64,000 bases of DNA from Pleurotus ostreatus/Saccharomyces cerevisiae fusant (lineage: Eukaryota > Opisthokonta): NCBI GenBank assembly GCA_024196135.1, contig JAMQCK010000025.1, forward strand, positions 104,369 through 168,368. The letters are read 5' to 3'. Made by a program: the position numbers and the translations under genes. Every line of letters starts with the position of its first letter. Within the stretch, counting starts at the first letter, position 1. Under the pieces are notes generated by a model. The model searched no databases, had not been told where the DNA came from, and worked only from the letters and a program-made list of their open reading frames with translations. This document shows positions 22,927 to 35,400 of this stretch, in pieces.

Positions 22927-25375
22927 ATTAGATGTATCATTATCCGTCAAGTTCTTCTGTTGGCAGGTTGTGCAGAAATACCAACGTCGTAAAGCATTCG
23001 TGACTTATGGCCAACAATTTCTCTTCGCGGCATCTGCTGAAGTGTAATAGCTGCTGGCACTGGGTCTCCTGCTTAGCCCTCGCCTGGTCTTGTACATTGC
23101 AAACTACCGACCGCCTGCATACGCCCAATCACCATATAGTGACCCCACGTAACAATACAGGTTTATGAAGACAAAGTTACCAGAAACAATGGGCTATTGT
23201 GCGCCACATCTCCGTCCGCTGCGGTGGCGGCGTGCTTCATCTCCAAGGTGCCGTGCGTAGCCGCATCCTCTTTGGTAAACGCATGGTACCTTTATTGAGC
23301 GCGTCACCCATTCGTCTTCTGTGACCATGATCCCCAGTTGATATACTAGGGCGCATCATTCCTTAGCGCGTATCACTGTAAAGACCCTCATAGGACGAAT
23401 CAAGGACTTCCGGGACGAATGAAGTACCTCTCGGACGAATCAAGAGCACCAGCCGAAGGGGACGGAGATCAACCTTCGCGAGCGTACGGCCAAGTGTCCG
23501 GCAATGAGAAGGCGGCGAGCTCTGACATGATGGATGGCGTCCTCGGGAGTCGATGGAGTGGCTTGCAAAGCAGTAGATGGGATAAGTAGTGGAACTAGGT
23601 CGATGTGATGGCCGGAGAAAAGCAGCAGCCGGAAGACAGCAGCGAGCTTCTTCATCTACGATGAGCTGGGGATCTTCTGCAAGCGGGACGACTTCTGACA
23701 GCTAGTTGCAAAACGATAGACGCCCCCCGCTCCCTTGCCCACCCCGCTCCCCACGCGAGATATGACGCCAGGCGCGCCACGCCGAGCCTCGGCGAGAGGG
23801 CAGCAGGCACACGACAGCGCGCTGCTCGTGTCCAAGGTGCGAAAAGCAGAGGTCTGGTCGTTGCACCTGCGCAGAGATACCTCAGGCTGGTCGGTGTGTA
23901 CTCTCAGCCTCCCTCACTCAGCGGAAACGCGCCTCTGGAAGGCATTGGCTGCGTGTCCCGAGCGTGCAGATGATGCGAAGGTGCGTTCGGACCGGCCACG
24001 CGGGCTCCACAGCGTCTTTGCAGGGGGCGTCTATCGTTTTGCAACTAGCTGGAATCTAGATAGATGAGCTTGCGGCCTTCTAGGCGGCGGATGGTATGCT
24101 TTCGAGCAAGCGATAGTCGGGCTTCTGAGCGAGCGATGTTGTATCCTGGCCTTGCGCGGACAAACGAAGATCTATTGAACAGAGCCAGGCGGTCTTCCAT
24201 GGAGCCTTCAGCTTGGTGTACTCGCTATCAAGCGACGGTGTATCATCCAGCAGAAACGGAGGTCTCAAAGACGTGGATGAGCCACCACTTAGGCACGACC
24301 AAGCGGCCTCCGAGAGCTCGGAGCTCGTGCGAGGCAGGGTTAGGCGTGTTGTTAGGCGGGTCGTTCGTGGCGGTGGCTGAGCCAGAGCTATGTGACTCAC
24401 CACATGCATCGCCTATGTTGTGATGTTACTGATCCCTATGATACACCTTGACTCCTTCAGGCTAGGTTGTACGCGTACCCGACTTGCACAGTTCCACCGC
24501 GCTTCCGCGGTCGGCCTAGATGACGCAGATACAGTCGAGCTGCGGGTGCCTGCACATTGTGATTCGAGTGCTATCCCTCTTGGAAGCCCCGCGGCCGTGA
24601 AACGACCGTCGCCCGCTGATGGATGGGTGATTCAAGCCGTTGAGATGAATGGTGCCGTACGCGGGAGTACAATGGACAGATGACTGTTGGCGTCAAGCGC
24701 CCGCGTCCCGAGACGTGAGCCCGCGATTCGTCTTTGCAAGATACACACGATGGTTGCGGTGGCGCGCTGATGTTGGGTAGGACTCGGACATGTTCGAGGG
24801 TGCCACAGTTGAGAGATCCTCCGGGATGTGCGCGCCACTCAATAGTGGGTGGCTATTGTTGAGTTTGGACTCGCTCGCTGCGGTCTGATTGGCCTTGGCC
24901 CCATAGTCGGCGGTCTTCATTGGATGGGCAGAGGGTGCGGCTGGCGGAGGAAGGGCGACCTGATGGGGAATCGGTCCCTCTTGTACAGGTGCACTTACCG
25001 GTCTCATGGGCACAAGGAATGGGCGATTGCACCGCGAAGCTGTTCGCGCGGTGCTCGTACCCATGGGCGCCGTCCATACCGGTCGGACATGAGCCGACCA
25101 TGCCTCCTTGCAAGCCCTTTACGGAAATGTGAAAGTCGAATGCGCAGCGATCCGTGCTTCGCAGGCAGCGATAGCGACATCTGCACAACAAAGGACTTGT
25201 CCAAAAAGCGAAAGCGCGGCCGGCGCCAGGGGCCGAGATCAACAAAGGATGATCTGATTGGAGCTAAACACGTGCCCACCGCCCATTGTTGAACGCATGA
25301 GTCAGGTCACGTGGCCGAGTTCCTTTTGTCTCCGACGATCATCATAAAAGAGAGTCCCGTTGCGCGCCCGTCGAG
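22927..25375. other. Gene-poor 2.4 kb region containing a MITE-like element
   Basis: No ORF here shows codon bias, a domain or splice partners; the longer ones (for example 24849-25292 plus) are overlapped by equal ORFs on the other strand. The region holds three spaced copies of a GGACGAAT-type motif near 23393-23445 and the inverted-repeat element at 23699-24051. It is probably repeat-derived or regulatory DNA. Confidence 0.5.
23699..24051. mobile_element. MITE-like element with perfect 29-base terminal inverted repeats
   Basis: The bases at 23699-23727 (beginning CAGCTAGTTGCAAAACGATA and ending GACGCCCCC) are the exact reverse complement of 24023-24051. The 353-base interior is GC-rich and has no ORF with transposase features. 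This structure fits a non-autonomous DNA transposon. I see no convincing target-site duplication: the flanks share only GA. The superfamily therefore cannot be assigned, and an old excision-scarred or recombined copy is possible. Confidence 0.7.
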
Positions 25376-26065
25376 ATGACTGTACTCACCCTGTCCGCCG
25401 TTGCCCCTGCCTTCGCGCACGGGCCAGCCAGTGCCGGATACGCGCCCCACTCGCCCCTTAAGCGCCCGCGCTCCCCAGTAGAGTCGCCCTGTTCGCCGCG
25501 CCCCACGAAGCAGCTCCGCCGTCCACAAGCAGCGTCCATGCAGCGCTCGTCGTCGCTCGTCCGCACATCATCATTCCTAGACCTCTCCGAAGCCGCCGGC
25601 CGCCGGTCACCACGACCCCAGCCGCCCCGTCGGAGACACCCCTCGCCCGCACCACCCCCGCAGCCACAAAGTCAGCAGCAGTCCGCGCACGAGCAGCCGA
25701 TATACTTCACCCCCAATGCCGCCGCACGCGCACCCACCCATTGCTCGTTCAACGCGTCGGCGATGCGGATATCGTCGCCGTTGTCGCCACGCCGCTCGCT
25801 TATGCCAGCGCGTCGCGCCTTTCCCGCCGGCCGGCGTGAACCCGATCTGCACAAGCAGGCCCTCAGAGGCTGCATGGCGCGCTCGCCGATGGGTCAGGAC
25901 GTGCTCGCGCTGGGTGCCCGTGTCGCTTACGCACGCGCGGAGGCTGCTCGGCAGCTCCCCACGGTGATGTCAGCCACGGAGGAGTTGGAGGGCCTGTTGG
26001 ATGATGACTCTATGATGGCTATCGACGTGGACGAGGACGGAGATGTGATGATGGCGGACGACTAA
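25376..26065 (+). CDS. Hypothetical intronless 229-residue protein
   Basis: A single uninterrupted frame runs from ATG to stop, with strongly GC-rich third positions. The first 150 residues are Pro/Arg/Ser-rich, with SPLKRPRSPVESPCSPRP resembling a cluster of proline-directed phosphorylation sites and a basic nuclear signal. A short ordered segment (MARSPMGQDVLALGARVAYA) follows, then a strongly acidic end (VDEDGDVMMADD). A TATA-like ATAAAAG lies about 30 bases upstream of the ATG, implying a very short leader. I do not recognise the family. Small disordered nuclear regulators have this composition, but that is speculation. Confidence 0.62.
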   Translation: MTVLTLSAVAPAFAHGPASAGYAPHSPLKRPRSPVESPCSPRPTKQLRRPQAASMQRSSSLVRTSSFLDLSEAAGRRSPRPQPPRRRHPSPAPPPQPQSQQQSAHEQPIYFTPNAAARAPTHCSFNASAMRISSPLSPRRSLMPARRAFPAGRREPDLHKQALRGCMARSPMGQDVLALGARVAYARAEAARQLPTVMSATEELEGLLDDDSMMAIDVDEDGDVMMADD

Positions 26066-26885
26066 AGGCGAGGAGCAGAAGAACTGCTGGCGCCACACCA
26101 GAACGACGACACGCGTGCACCATACCAAGGCTGTGCGTCTTTTCACCGATATATCCTTTTACGATTGGCTGCGATGGGGCGTTTCCCGACGGACAGCAGG
26201 GCTTTGACGCGGATTTTGTACTCACAGATAACTTATAACACACACACAAAGCGCATAGGCGCACATACATCGTCTCCAGGTTTTTCTTCTCTTTGTTGTC
26301 ACTGTATCACCACCATGCATACCTTCTACTTACAGCTGTAGTTCCTCCGTCGTGTGCTCGGTACACGCAAGTGCTGGCACTATTCCTAATGAACCCTTTT
26401 GAGGCCCAGACAAAGGCGTGAAAGACTGCGAGCTTGTCGTGAGGGATGGAACGTAACGACACCCCGCCTGGCCAATACGCGCGCGAGTAGACCGATATGC
26501 AGATGACCCAATGGGCTCGTTCTCTCGCTGGCCATTTCTCGGTGAAGTCTTCCCCCGCGACTGCTGCCGTGTTGTTATGCCTGGGCCAGCGGTACACAAG
26601 AGCCTCCGTGAGATCTGCAGAGTCGGTCTAGAACGGGCCTGCTATGAACGCCGTCGCATTGGATACTTGCTCGTTCGTTCACCGCCTTCGTTGATCCTTT
26701 CCCGTCTCAGTAACATACCACTTTGTAAAGGACGCAGGACGACCTGTCGGCTGCAGACGAAATCCACTACAAATTTCCTGATTGGGGGGCAGGATCCGAG
26801 AGCACATCCGCCTCAAATTACTACAGCTTTACCTTCAACCATCATCATCATTCACCAAGGCGCTCCCAGCAGCGCCCCAAGTGAC
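26066..26885. other. Intergenic region upstream of the 807-residue orphan gene
   Basis: About 820 bases without a supported gene. The stretch after 26700 becomes A/T-rich and probably contains the leader of the next gene. The ORFs are short shadows on both strands. Confidence 0.4.
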
Positions 26886-29509
26886 ATGGCGTCCGCACCC
26901 ACGGCGCCCAAGCCCAGCAATCGCATCTTTTCATGCAGATGTCTGAACGTTCGCGTGCGCGAAGCGCCGGCGGAAAGCACCTACAAGTCCTTTGTGAAAG
27001 AAGGCGCCGACGCCGACTTCGCCCCCCTATACGTGGGGGGCGAGGGCATTGAAGCGGTGCGTGCCCCGCTCGGCCCTTATACCCACCTCTGATCAAGGGG
27101 GATCGCAATCTAGAAGCATCCTCAGCTCACCTTGCGCGATCGCAGTCGAAGTACCCAGCTGCCCGACTCCCCTAACTCTGCGCGCTACACGTCCCTCACA
27201 TGTCTCCTCTGCCAGACGCTCGTCTACCGTGTGCAAGAGATCGTCTCGCCCGAGAATGAGGTGAAGGAGGGGCCCGTGCTGCCTTCCGACAACTGGGTTG
27301 AGGTCGAAGTGTTGAGGAGCGCGGACGGGTGGATCGAGATACATAAATCATTACCAGTAAGTTCACGGGTGGTTTTGGACTGACCAGAAAGCCTAGTCAC
27401 CCCTCGGCGCAGAGCACAGCGCTGACCGCGCACCGTATAGACACAGGAAGGCGTCGCATTGCTCGAGAAGTCCCCTCGATACTCGCCCATCTACTCTGTT
27501 GTTCTGCCTGCTGTGCAGTCACTGTCAAATACCCCGACGCCCGACGCCGACGCTAACGCACGCCAGCCGTCACCATTACCTCAGAGACAATACCTTGCCG
27601 ACTTGCCTCCGCTCTTCCCCCCGCCACCCATCACCCCCAAGCACCCAGTCTTCCAGCACTTGTCCTCCCTTGCAACTGCGAAATCGGAGGGGGTTAGGAA
27701 AGAGGCAGAAGGGTACATCTCGAACGTCGTCCAGACCAAGGTCAAGGAAATACAGAAGGTCGAAGACGGGCTGAAGAAGGAGACCGAGGACGTCTGGAAA
27801 GCCTTCTTAGGCGCAATCGCAAGTGTCAAGTCCCGGCAACAAGAACGGCTCACATCCCCTCGCTCGTCCGTATCCTATCCTGCTGGCACCTTCGCGCCAA
27901 ACGGTACCGGAACTCCTGGCTCCGTCATCCGCGACTTCGTCCCAAGCAAAGTGGCCGCACCACGGCGATCGTCAAGTGCCGCACCACGTACATCAATCCT
28001 CTCCGCCTCGCTCGCCACCTCTTCCTTCCACCATCCGAAAGCCAACGACGACAGCCCACCTCCAAAGAGCCCGGGCTCCTCCGCCTCGGCCGACGAGACC
28101 AACTCGAGCATCACGGTCACCTCCAGCACCTTCCCCGTGCGGCACACCACGGACGCGGGCGAGGGCTCGGTGCTGCAGTTCCGCCACTGGGCGAACGAGC
28201 ACGAGGAGAAGAACGTGGCGACAAGCTACTGGTACGCGAAGAACGAGGAGGAGGAGAGGAGGCGGGTGGAGGAGATGATGGAGAAGCGGAGGCAGAAGCA
28301 GGAGGCGGAGAAGCCATCGCAGGTGGACAAGCCGCTGCAGGTAGAGACTGCGGGTCCGTCGACGCCGCAGGCGAATGGGAAGGGGAAGGAGCAGGCGCAG
28401 GCATCTTCGCAAGCAGCGTCGCAGCCCAAGTCGCCGACTTCGCCGAATGGGAAGGGCAAGCGAAAGGTCACCTTCAATGTCGACCCAGCCGCCGCGAACA
28501 AGCACGACAAGTCGGAGAAGAGCTCACCTATCAAGGACGATGATGACGGTACGTAGGTCTGCTGTTCATGCTCTCACTTTACTCAATTATCGCAGATATG
28601 GTATTCGACCTTGAGGAGGAGAACGGCGAACGGCAGTCGAAAGCACCGACTCTGCCTCTGGTAGAGCCAGCTGTGGTGTCTTCACGACCGCCGCGGCCCG
28701 CGGGTCTGTCTGCCAGGAATCGAGAGCCCAGTGGCGGCTTACCTAGCTCGTTCGCTGGTCTGCGTCCCTCGTCGTTACCAGCACCCTCGGCGATGCGCAG
28801 TATAGCAGGCAGCGCCCCCGGAGGTGGTCCCTCTGCGCCTCTTCGCCCTCATCCCGAGCAGCCATCGCAACCTCAACCTGACCCCGCCGCTGTCCCGTTA
28901 CCACCCACACCTGCGGTCAACGGGAAAGCAACTTCCTCAGCCGAGTCCTCAGACGCCTCCGACGTCGACGACTTTCGCGTACGCGAGATCCAGCGCCTCG
29001 TCGCTGCCGGCACTCCGAGCCACCGTCACGCCTGGAAACGCGACAGCGACGCGTGGAAGCGCTTCCTCTCCCGCCACGACGACGAAGACGCGCTCGACGA
29101 CATCGCCGAGGGCGACGACGGCGAGACCGAGGACCTCCACCTCCAGCACCAGCACTTCATCGGCTCCCTGCCGATCGCCATCCGCCCGCCGCGCCGGCGG
29201 ACGAGCGACACGGCAACCGCGAAGACGTCGCTGGCGGAGAAGCCCGGCGTGCTCGTGCCGCCGTTACCCAAGCGTAGAGAGAGCTCGACGGCGCGGAGGA
29301 AGCAGATGTATGAGGAGCGGGATCGGGAGCGCGGGCTGGACCCGGGGGCGCTTGATTTCACTGGAGATGAGGGGTCTGACGAGGAGAGCGATGGGGAGAC
29401 GGTCAATGGGACGGCGCTGAGCCGCGGGAAGCAGCGCGCCCTGCGCATCCTCGAGTCCGCGGCGAAGGTACCGGAGGAGGGAATGTGGAGGAGTTTGGCG
29501 AACAATTGA
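26886..29509 (+). CDS. Orphan protein with putative N-terminal zinc-binding module, about 807 aa
   Basis: Four exons (26886-27056, 27126-27356, 27441-28548, 28596-29509) join in phase. The N-terminal 130 residues look folded: RIFSCRCLNVRV, DADFAPLYVGGEGIEA, TQLPDSPNSARYTSLTCLLC and QTLVYRVQEIV. The CxC and CxxC pairs could bind one zinc ion, as in Yippee- or Mis18-type folds, but I cannot assign either. A coiled-coil segment follows (EGVRKEAEGYISNVVQTKVK, then KVEDGLKKETEDVWKAFLGA). Next come long Ser/Pro-rich linkers and a charged block of KR- and Q-rich helix (EERRRVEEMMEKRRQKQEAE). A conserved-looking C-terminal part has DDFRVREIQRLVAAGTPSH, HQHFIGSLPIAIRPP and RRKQMYEERDRERGLDPGAL. It may be a nuclear scaffold. 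The function is unknown. Confidence 0.78.
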
Positions 29510-29992
29510 GTGAGGATAAAAGTGAACGTGCTGATGGAGGAGCGTGAACGTGCATGAGGGGGAGCGTGGACATCCACAGGGGGTGTGAACCTGCATATGT
29601 GGGAGGTCGCATAGGACTCGGACTGTACTGTACCAATCATTTGTGGCGCGCACATTATTCCTGGCGTACTGACTGTACCTGCATAGTACGAGTATCTCTG
29701 TCTTTGTAGCAGTTAATCTGACGTTGGTTTCCGGTTTAGAGCATGGAAGTGGTCAGGAGCTCAACTTATGCAACTCAGTTGACCGACCTGCGCGTCGATT
29801 CCTGAAGTGTCAATGATACGATGAAAAGCCAAACGGCGTCCATTCCGTCCTACATAAGTAGCGTGAAGATTATCTACAGGTAGAGGCTATAATACATCTA
29901 TAACGGCCAGCTCTACAGCCGACCATACTCGGAATGGTAAGTGATCGCGCTCAGAAGGAGCAAGTGCGCGCCTTCAACAGCAACCACCGTAC
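29510..29992. other. Convergent 3' region
   Basis: The orphan gene and the PIN-like carrier end facing each other across about 480 bases. The 3' flank has short G-rich repeats of a GTGAACGTG/GAGGGGGAGCGTG type near 29520-29590. There is no supported gene. Confidence 0.4.
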
Positions 29993-31890
29993 TCAAAATA
30001 GTAATTGTAAAGTGTAAGCGGTAAGAGCGACCATGGAGACAAACATGATAGCGTATTGGGGGACGAGGAAGGCGGAGAGGTGTTCTGCGGTGCCCGTCCC
30101 GCTGTATACTTGCGTGAGGAAGACCTGGGTTGTGGCGGTCGGGAGACATGAGAAGAATCTGCGCAGGAGGTCAGTCAAAGACACAAGAAGAATCTACGGT
30201 TCACTCACATGCACACAAACTGCAAGACCTTATCCTCCGGGTCGATGATCCCAGAATGGGTCATGCCCTTCACCATGAGCACGCCGATAACGGGCATCAG
30301 CAGCATCTTCCCGCACGCGAACGAGAAGATCGCGCCGAGGGGCAGATTCTTCCACTCCTCGCGCGGGATCTTCAGCCGCGCGAGCGCCGAGCCCAAGCAC
30401 ACCAGGCCCAGCGGGACACTGGCCGCGCCCACAAACTCGGCGACATCGTACACGAAGGCGAGCGGGGGCTCCCCGTCGGGCGCGCTCGGCATGTACGTGC
30501 CCTCGACCTCGACGAAGAGCGCCTTGACGGGCTTGATCAATGCGATGGGGAAGGAGAGGAGCATGGCGAGCGAGGCGGGGGTGCAGAGGGACTGGAGGAA
30601 GGCCTTGATGCTGTGGAGGAATTGCCGGCGGCGGCGGTGGTGCTTGGGTGAGGGCGCGGAGGAGCCGGGGGAGAGGCCGACCGCGCCGGCGGGGGGTGGG
30701 TAGTCGGGCGCTTGTGGCAGGGCGGGGACGCTGTCGCTCGTGTCGTGGCGCTGCGAGGGTGGGCGCGAGGGGCCTTCGAGTGTGGGCTCGGGCGAGTGGG
30801 CACGGGACGGGCCGACTTCGGTCTGCAAAGGAGAGCAAATCGGGGAGTTCACGGCAGTGGTGCCGTCATCGAACGCGACGTGCTTGAAGGGCTTCTTCTC
30901 GCACGGTTCGGGATGAGGCGAGTCTGTTGGGGCGTACAGCTGTCGCTCCTTCTCGTTCGAGATGGGGGACTTGGTATGGTCTTCGTCGTCTTCGACCTTG
31001 CCTTTGTTGCCATGCAAGAGGCGCGCAGCGTAGTGAGCCCAGCCGTACATGATGATGCGACGCCGGCGACGAGTCGCCTCTCGCACGTCATCATTCTCGA
31101 TATCAGGCCCAACATAGTCCTTCGCAATGAGCTTGTGGCCACCGAGTGGGAAAAGCGTGATCTGTATACATTCAGTTCGCGTTAATGTCTCGATGTTCGA
31201 ATCGCACTAAGCGCCTTACCATGAAGACAAGGATGAAGGCGGCGACATACGCAACACCCAGATCAGCGTCCGTAGACGGATTGAAGGGCGCTGCACCGCA
31301 GATGCTCATGATAACGGAAGTTGCTGTAACGAGAGCGAATCAGAAAGGAGGGTGAGGGCATGCCGGAGGGACGTACGGATGTCTCCGTAATTTCCCCAAC
31401 CACCGGCCACAAGGAGGCCATAGCGAAAGCGGTGCGGCACCCAGAAGAAGAGGCGGATGATCGCAGCGATGGCCATGCCCATGGCCTCGTACATAATAGC
31501 GACGAAGACGAGGGGACCTGGCTGGCGTATCAGGTGTGCAGGGTGAGGGGGAGGCGGTCATGCGCACCAAGGGCGTGGATGTTTTGCGGTGTGAAGGCGG
31601 GGACGATTTTGGAGAACATGAGGCATGGGAGGGTGATGTTCTGCGTGTGCGTTGCGCTTCAGCGGTCTGGAATGTGGTTAAGTCGAGAGAAGTAACGCAC
31701 AAGAATGATTTGACCGGCTCCCCTCGAAGCTACCTGAGGGAAGATGTCTGCCTTGGTTATGGCGAACCCGAAGGACGTCGTTATGACTCTGCAAGTTCTC
31801 GTCAGGCAAGAGGTAGCCGGCAACCGACAATGCTCACAGTCGGAGGAGGGGCCTCAGAGAGATCCAAATCAGTGTTCCGGCGCCGAGCAT
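29993..31890 (-). CDS. PIN-like/auxin efflux carrier family transporter
   Basis: Seven exons (31890-31838, 31788-31701, 31640-31568, 31517-31377, 31323-31220, 31161-30209, 30158-29993) give 525 residues. The N-terminal half shows about five membrane segments: TLIWISLRPLLRLVITTSFG, GQIILNITLPCLMFSKIVPA, PLVFVAIMYEAMGMAIAAII, RYGLLVAGGWGNYGDIPTSV and LGVAYVAAFILVFMITLFPL. A hydrophilic loop of about 150 residues follows, rich in Pro and Ser. The C-terminal half has five more segments, ending FVSMVALTAYTLQLLF. NITLPCL and GGWGNYGDIP are characteristic of fungal members of the family, which includes yeast Ecm3-like proteins and lies in the secretory-pathway or plasma membrane. The fungal substrate is not known, so auxin transport should not be assumed. 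The start at 31890 follows a good splice-free first exon, but a further upstream exon cannot be excluded. Confidence 0.92.
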
Positions 31891-32492
31891 CGTGAGTGCG
31901 TGTCGTCAAAGTTCGTGAGCTGAGGACCGAGTAGCCAGCGAGCTGGCGGGGGGAGGGGGGGAGATGAGGGGACGGTCTGGAAGAGAGATGAAGACCTGAC
32001 TTGCCGATGGCTGATCGCGACTAGGCACCCGGCCCGGCAGCCCGAGGGCGATATGGTCCAAAGTGGGGTCACCACGCGGAGATTTGCGAGCGAATGCCGA
32101 GAGGCGGTGCTCACAGAGTCGCGCCTTGGCGAGAACGCTGAGCATCCTCACGTACGCATCTGGGGGGCCTTCCTGCAACAAAAATACTCTGCGCAACCCC
32201 AAGTCCAGTAAAGCACTGTACGATGGTATATTACATACAACATAGCGTAGAAAGGGCAGCCGGCGTCGACAGACGGGCCTCTATGCAGAACGAACCCCAT
32301 ACCAATAATTAGTGACGCAAAGCAGCAGTGTGAGGTGGTAAGCAGCGATGAGAGGTAAGGAGAGAGCAGCCCGACTACAAGCAAGTGATGACGGCAACGC
32401 TCGAAAGAACGAACTAGGCCCGAGCGGCGAACAACAACCCAAACGACGACGAAGGACGACAATCGAGGAAAGAAGAACGAGCAGACGTGCAC
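31891..32492. other. Intergenic region between carrier promoter and PSY2 3' end
   Basis: About 600 bases carry the promoter of the PIN-like carrier and the 3' untranslated part of PSY2, both on the minus strand. The ORFs here are short and unsupported. Confidence 0.4.
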
Positions 32493-35400
32493 CTAGCCCG
32501 TATCCCCATTCTTCGGCTGTGGTTGGGACTCTGCTGTCGGCGAAGGCGTCGGCGACGCGGTCGTCGCCCTCCCACCTCCCAACTTCAGCTTCATCGTCCG
32601 CTTGCCACCCACAGGCGGGTCGTCGCCCTGCTTCACACCCCCACTCCGATCCGCCGCGTCCCTCGCCTTCTTCACCTTGCTCAGCCGCTCCAGCGAGTCC
32701 TCGTCCTCGTCCTCCTCCCTCCGCCGCTTCTCGCCCAGCCGCACCGGCCCCAGCTCGTCCATGCTCGCCATCAGGCCCGGCGACGGTGATTCGGGTCGGC
32801 TGCGCTCGGGGGGCTCGTCCTCGGTGCCCTGCATCCGGTCGTCTGCTGGCCGCGGCTGCGGCCCGTCCTCCTCGTCCTCGTCGCCGTACTCCGCGAGCTG
32901 TCCCAGTGAGGGCGAGCGCGGGGGCGTGATCTTGACCTTGTTCGGGGACTGCGCCATCGTGCGCCGCTTGCGCTTGAGGGACGTGGAGGGGACGGCCTGC
33001 GCAGCGTCGGTACCGCGGGCGTACGCCTGGCTGATCGCGGGTATGGTATCGTCGTCCTCGTCGGCGTTGAACCACTCCTCCTCCTCTGCGTCCATGGCGC
33101 GCGAGGGTCGGAAGCGCGAGATTTCTGGTGTCCTGTTGCTTGCATGTCAGATCTGGAAAAACCCTTCTACGTTTGGGCACGTACTTCTCGACCTTCGTCT
33201 CCACTGGCGGCGGCTCGCAGTTGATCTCATACCGCCTGATGAACATCTCGAATCGATGGCGGCCCAAGGGTGTCTCTGCCAACTTCCGAATGTCATCGCC
33301 GTGGTTCTTCATGATGAACTCGATGATGCTCTTCATGTTTTCCTAGATACAAAGTGAGAAGGTGCACGTCCAATGGGATTAACACTACTACATACCCGCC
33401 GTATGTGCTCAAACAAGTCTTGACAAGAACCGCTGAGCAGGTTATCTCGTCTCGACTCGCTCAGCGTGAGGTCGATGATGGGCTTGAAGAGATCGTGCTT
33501 CACCATCTGCTGGTGCATGTTGTTGTTGTTCATCCTCAGCAGTAATCGGAAGAAGCGGAACGCAGCTAGAGACAGTCAAACCAATCAGCCCACACTCCCA
33601 ATCACACCCCAACCAACCGCACTCACAATGCCTCAAATGCTTATCCCTCGCCCTAAACAGCGTCGCCACGCGCGTCATCAGACCCTGGCTCATGATATGC
33701 ACCATGATGCGGAAGTTGTGATGTTGCGTGAAGTTGTACAGCAGATCACACAGATACACATATCGGTTGGTCTCTTCCCGCGTTAAAGGGAGGACGCCTG
33801 CACCGCTTGTTAGCTCGTGTGCGGCATGAGGTGCGGCAGATAAACGAACCGTTGAGGCTTCGCCAGTCCGGGAGGTCTGTGATCGGGGCGAAGAGGGTCT
33901 TCGCACAGCCCTTGTAGAAGTAATCCAAGAAGCGCTCCGTCCCCGGCTCGTCCTTCCGCATTAGCTTGGCCGCGCCGATCATCTGGATAGATAGCAATTC
34001 AATGAAACTGCGATTGGTTAGACGTCTAGTGAATGGACGCACATGCGACGCCTCCCCCGCTAGCGCGCCTGTATCTGTCGGCATGTCCATCCAGATCTTT
34101 AACGCCTCGCCGATCTGACTTTGCACTGCCAGATCCTTGCTCTGCGCGACTATCCTGCACACCAGCTCGAGCAGCGTCTCCACCTTCTCCGCGCCTGGTG
34201 TGCCCGCCTCCTTCGCACGTTCTATGGCGTTGACGTGCTTAAGGACATGATTTCGGACGCCGTTCAGGTCGTGGTCGAGCAGCGTCGTCAGGATCTCGCC
34301 GCCCGCACTGATTACAGGCTTCGCGGTCTCGTCCGACTCCGATAGGCTGAGGGCCCATTGCACGGGGAAGAGAATGCCCCGATCGACGAGACAGCGGAAG
34401 AGAGACATCCGTGCGGCGAGCTGGATGTTCTTGCCCATGACGCATAGTTGTTGTATGAGGAAGATGACCTCCCGGCGCAGCGCAATATCCTTGGGTGAAA
34501 GGATCTCGAGGGGAAGGCAGTGGAAGATGCGCTGTCCGAGTGGTGGTCGTTTGTCCGGTGTACCCTCGCCATTAGGTTTTGGTGAGTCCTTTGGCTTGTC
34601 GTCGCTAGCAGCGGCAGAGGCCTCTGCTTTAGGTGGCTCGTGCCCGTTCGCCTCCGGTTTCTTCTTGATGATCGTGTCCTCGTCCACATATAACCGTATG
34701 CAATCGGCGAGAAAACGTTGTTCCTGCTGTATATGATTGATGATGTCGATCTGGTTGAAGATGATGCACGAGTTGAGGACGTTGAAGGTGGAGTCGTCGA
34801 GTACGCGGGCAAGCACGACGTCCTTAAGGAACTGCAGGCGGTACGTGTGGTGTATCTTGCGCATGATACCAGGGTCGCGGACGGGTACTGGTTGATGAAA
34901 GGTAGTGCATTGTGTCAGGAATTGCCGATAATTGGCCTTGTGTGCCGGGAACTCGGGATCATCTGCGAGACAGTCAGGGCCCGATACGCTCCATACGGGA
35001 CAATAGCACGTACATTCAAGCATGCCGACGACGCCTAAGAATATTTCGTCCTCCAGGATGTACTCATACAGATTGTGATCGCCGAGCATCACTGTCGTAG
35101 GATTCGGTATAGGCTGATACCACGTACATGTGCCACTTACGTATCGTCTGCATGAGGCTACACAAAAGGTGCAGATGTTCCAGACTCTCCAGGTCTTCAA
35201 CATCCGTCATGACGCCGATGAGTTGCTTGATGTAGTCCTGACATGTGAGGCGGGGTTGAGTAAATTGAAGGGGACAGGTGTGGCAAACACGCGACTGCTT
35301 CGGACCCTTTTGGGGTAGAACGCACCTGCTGTATGAAGAGTTCGCATAGGCGCTCTTTCACGCTCGGCGACCGCGAGATTGCCTTAAGCGCGCGTCCAAC

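Noticed and set aside
24849..25292. 147-residue plus-strand ORF in the gene-poor region
   Set aside because: A minus-strand ORF of similar size overlaps it, the composition is not protein-like, and there are no introns or domains.
30537..30838. Large alternative-frame ORFs within the PIN-like carrier loop
   Set aside because: High GC leaves several frames open; only the frame with membrane segments joins the other exons.
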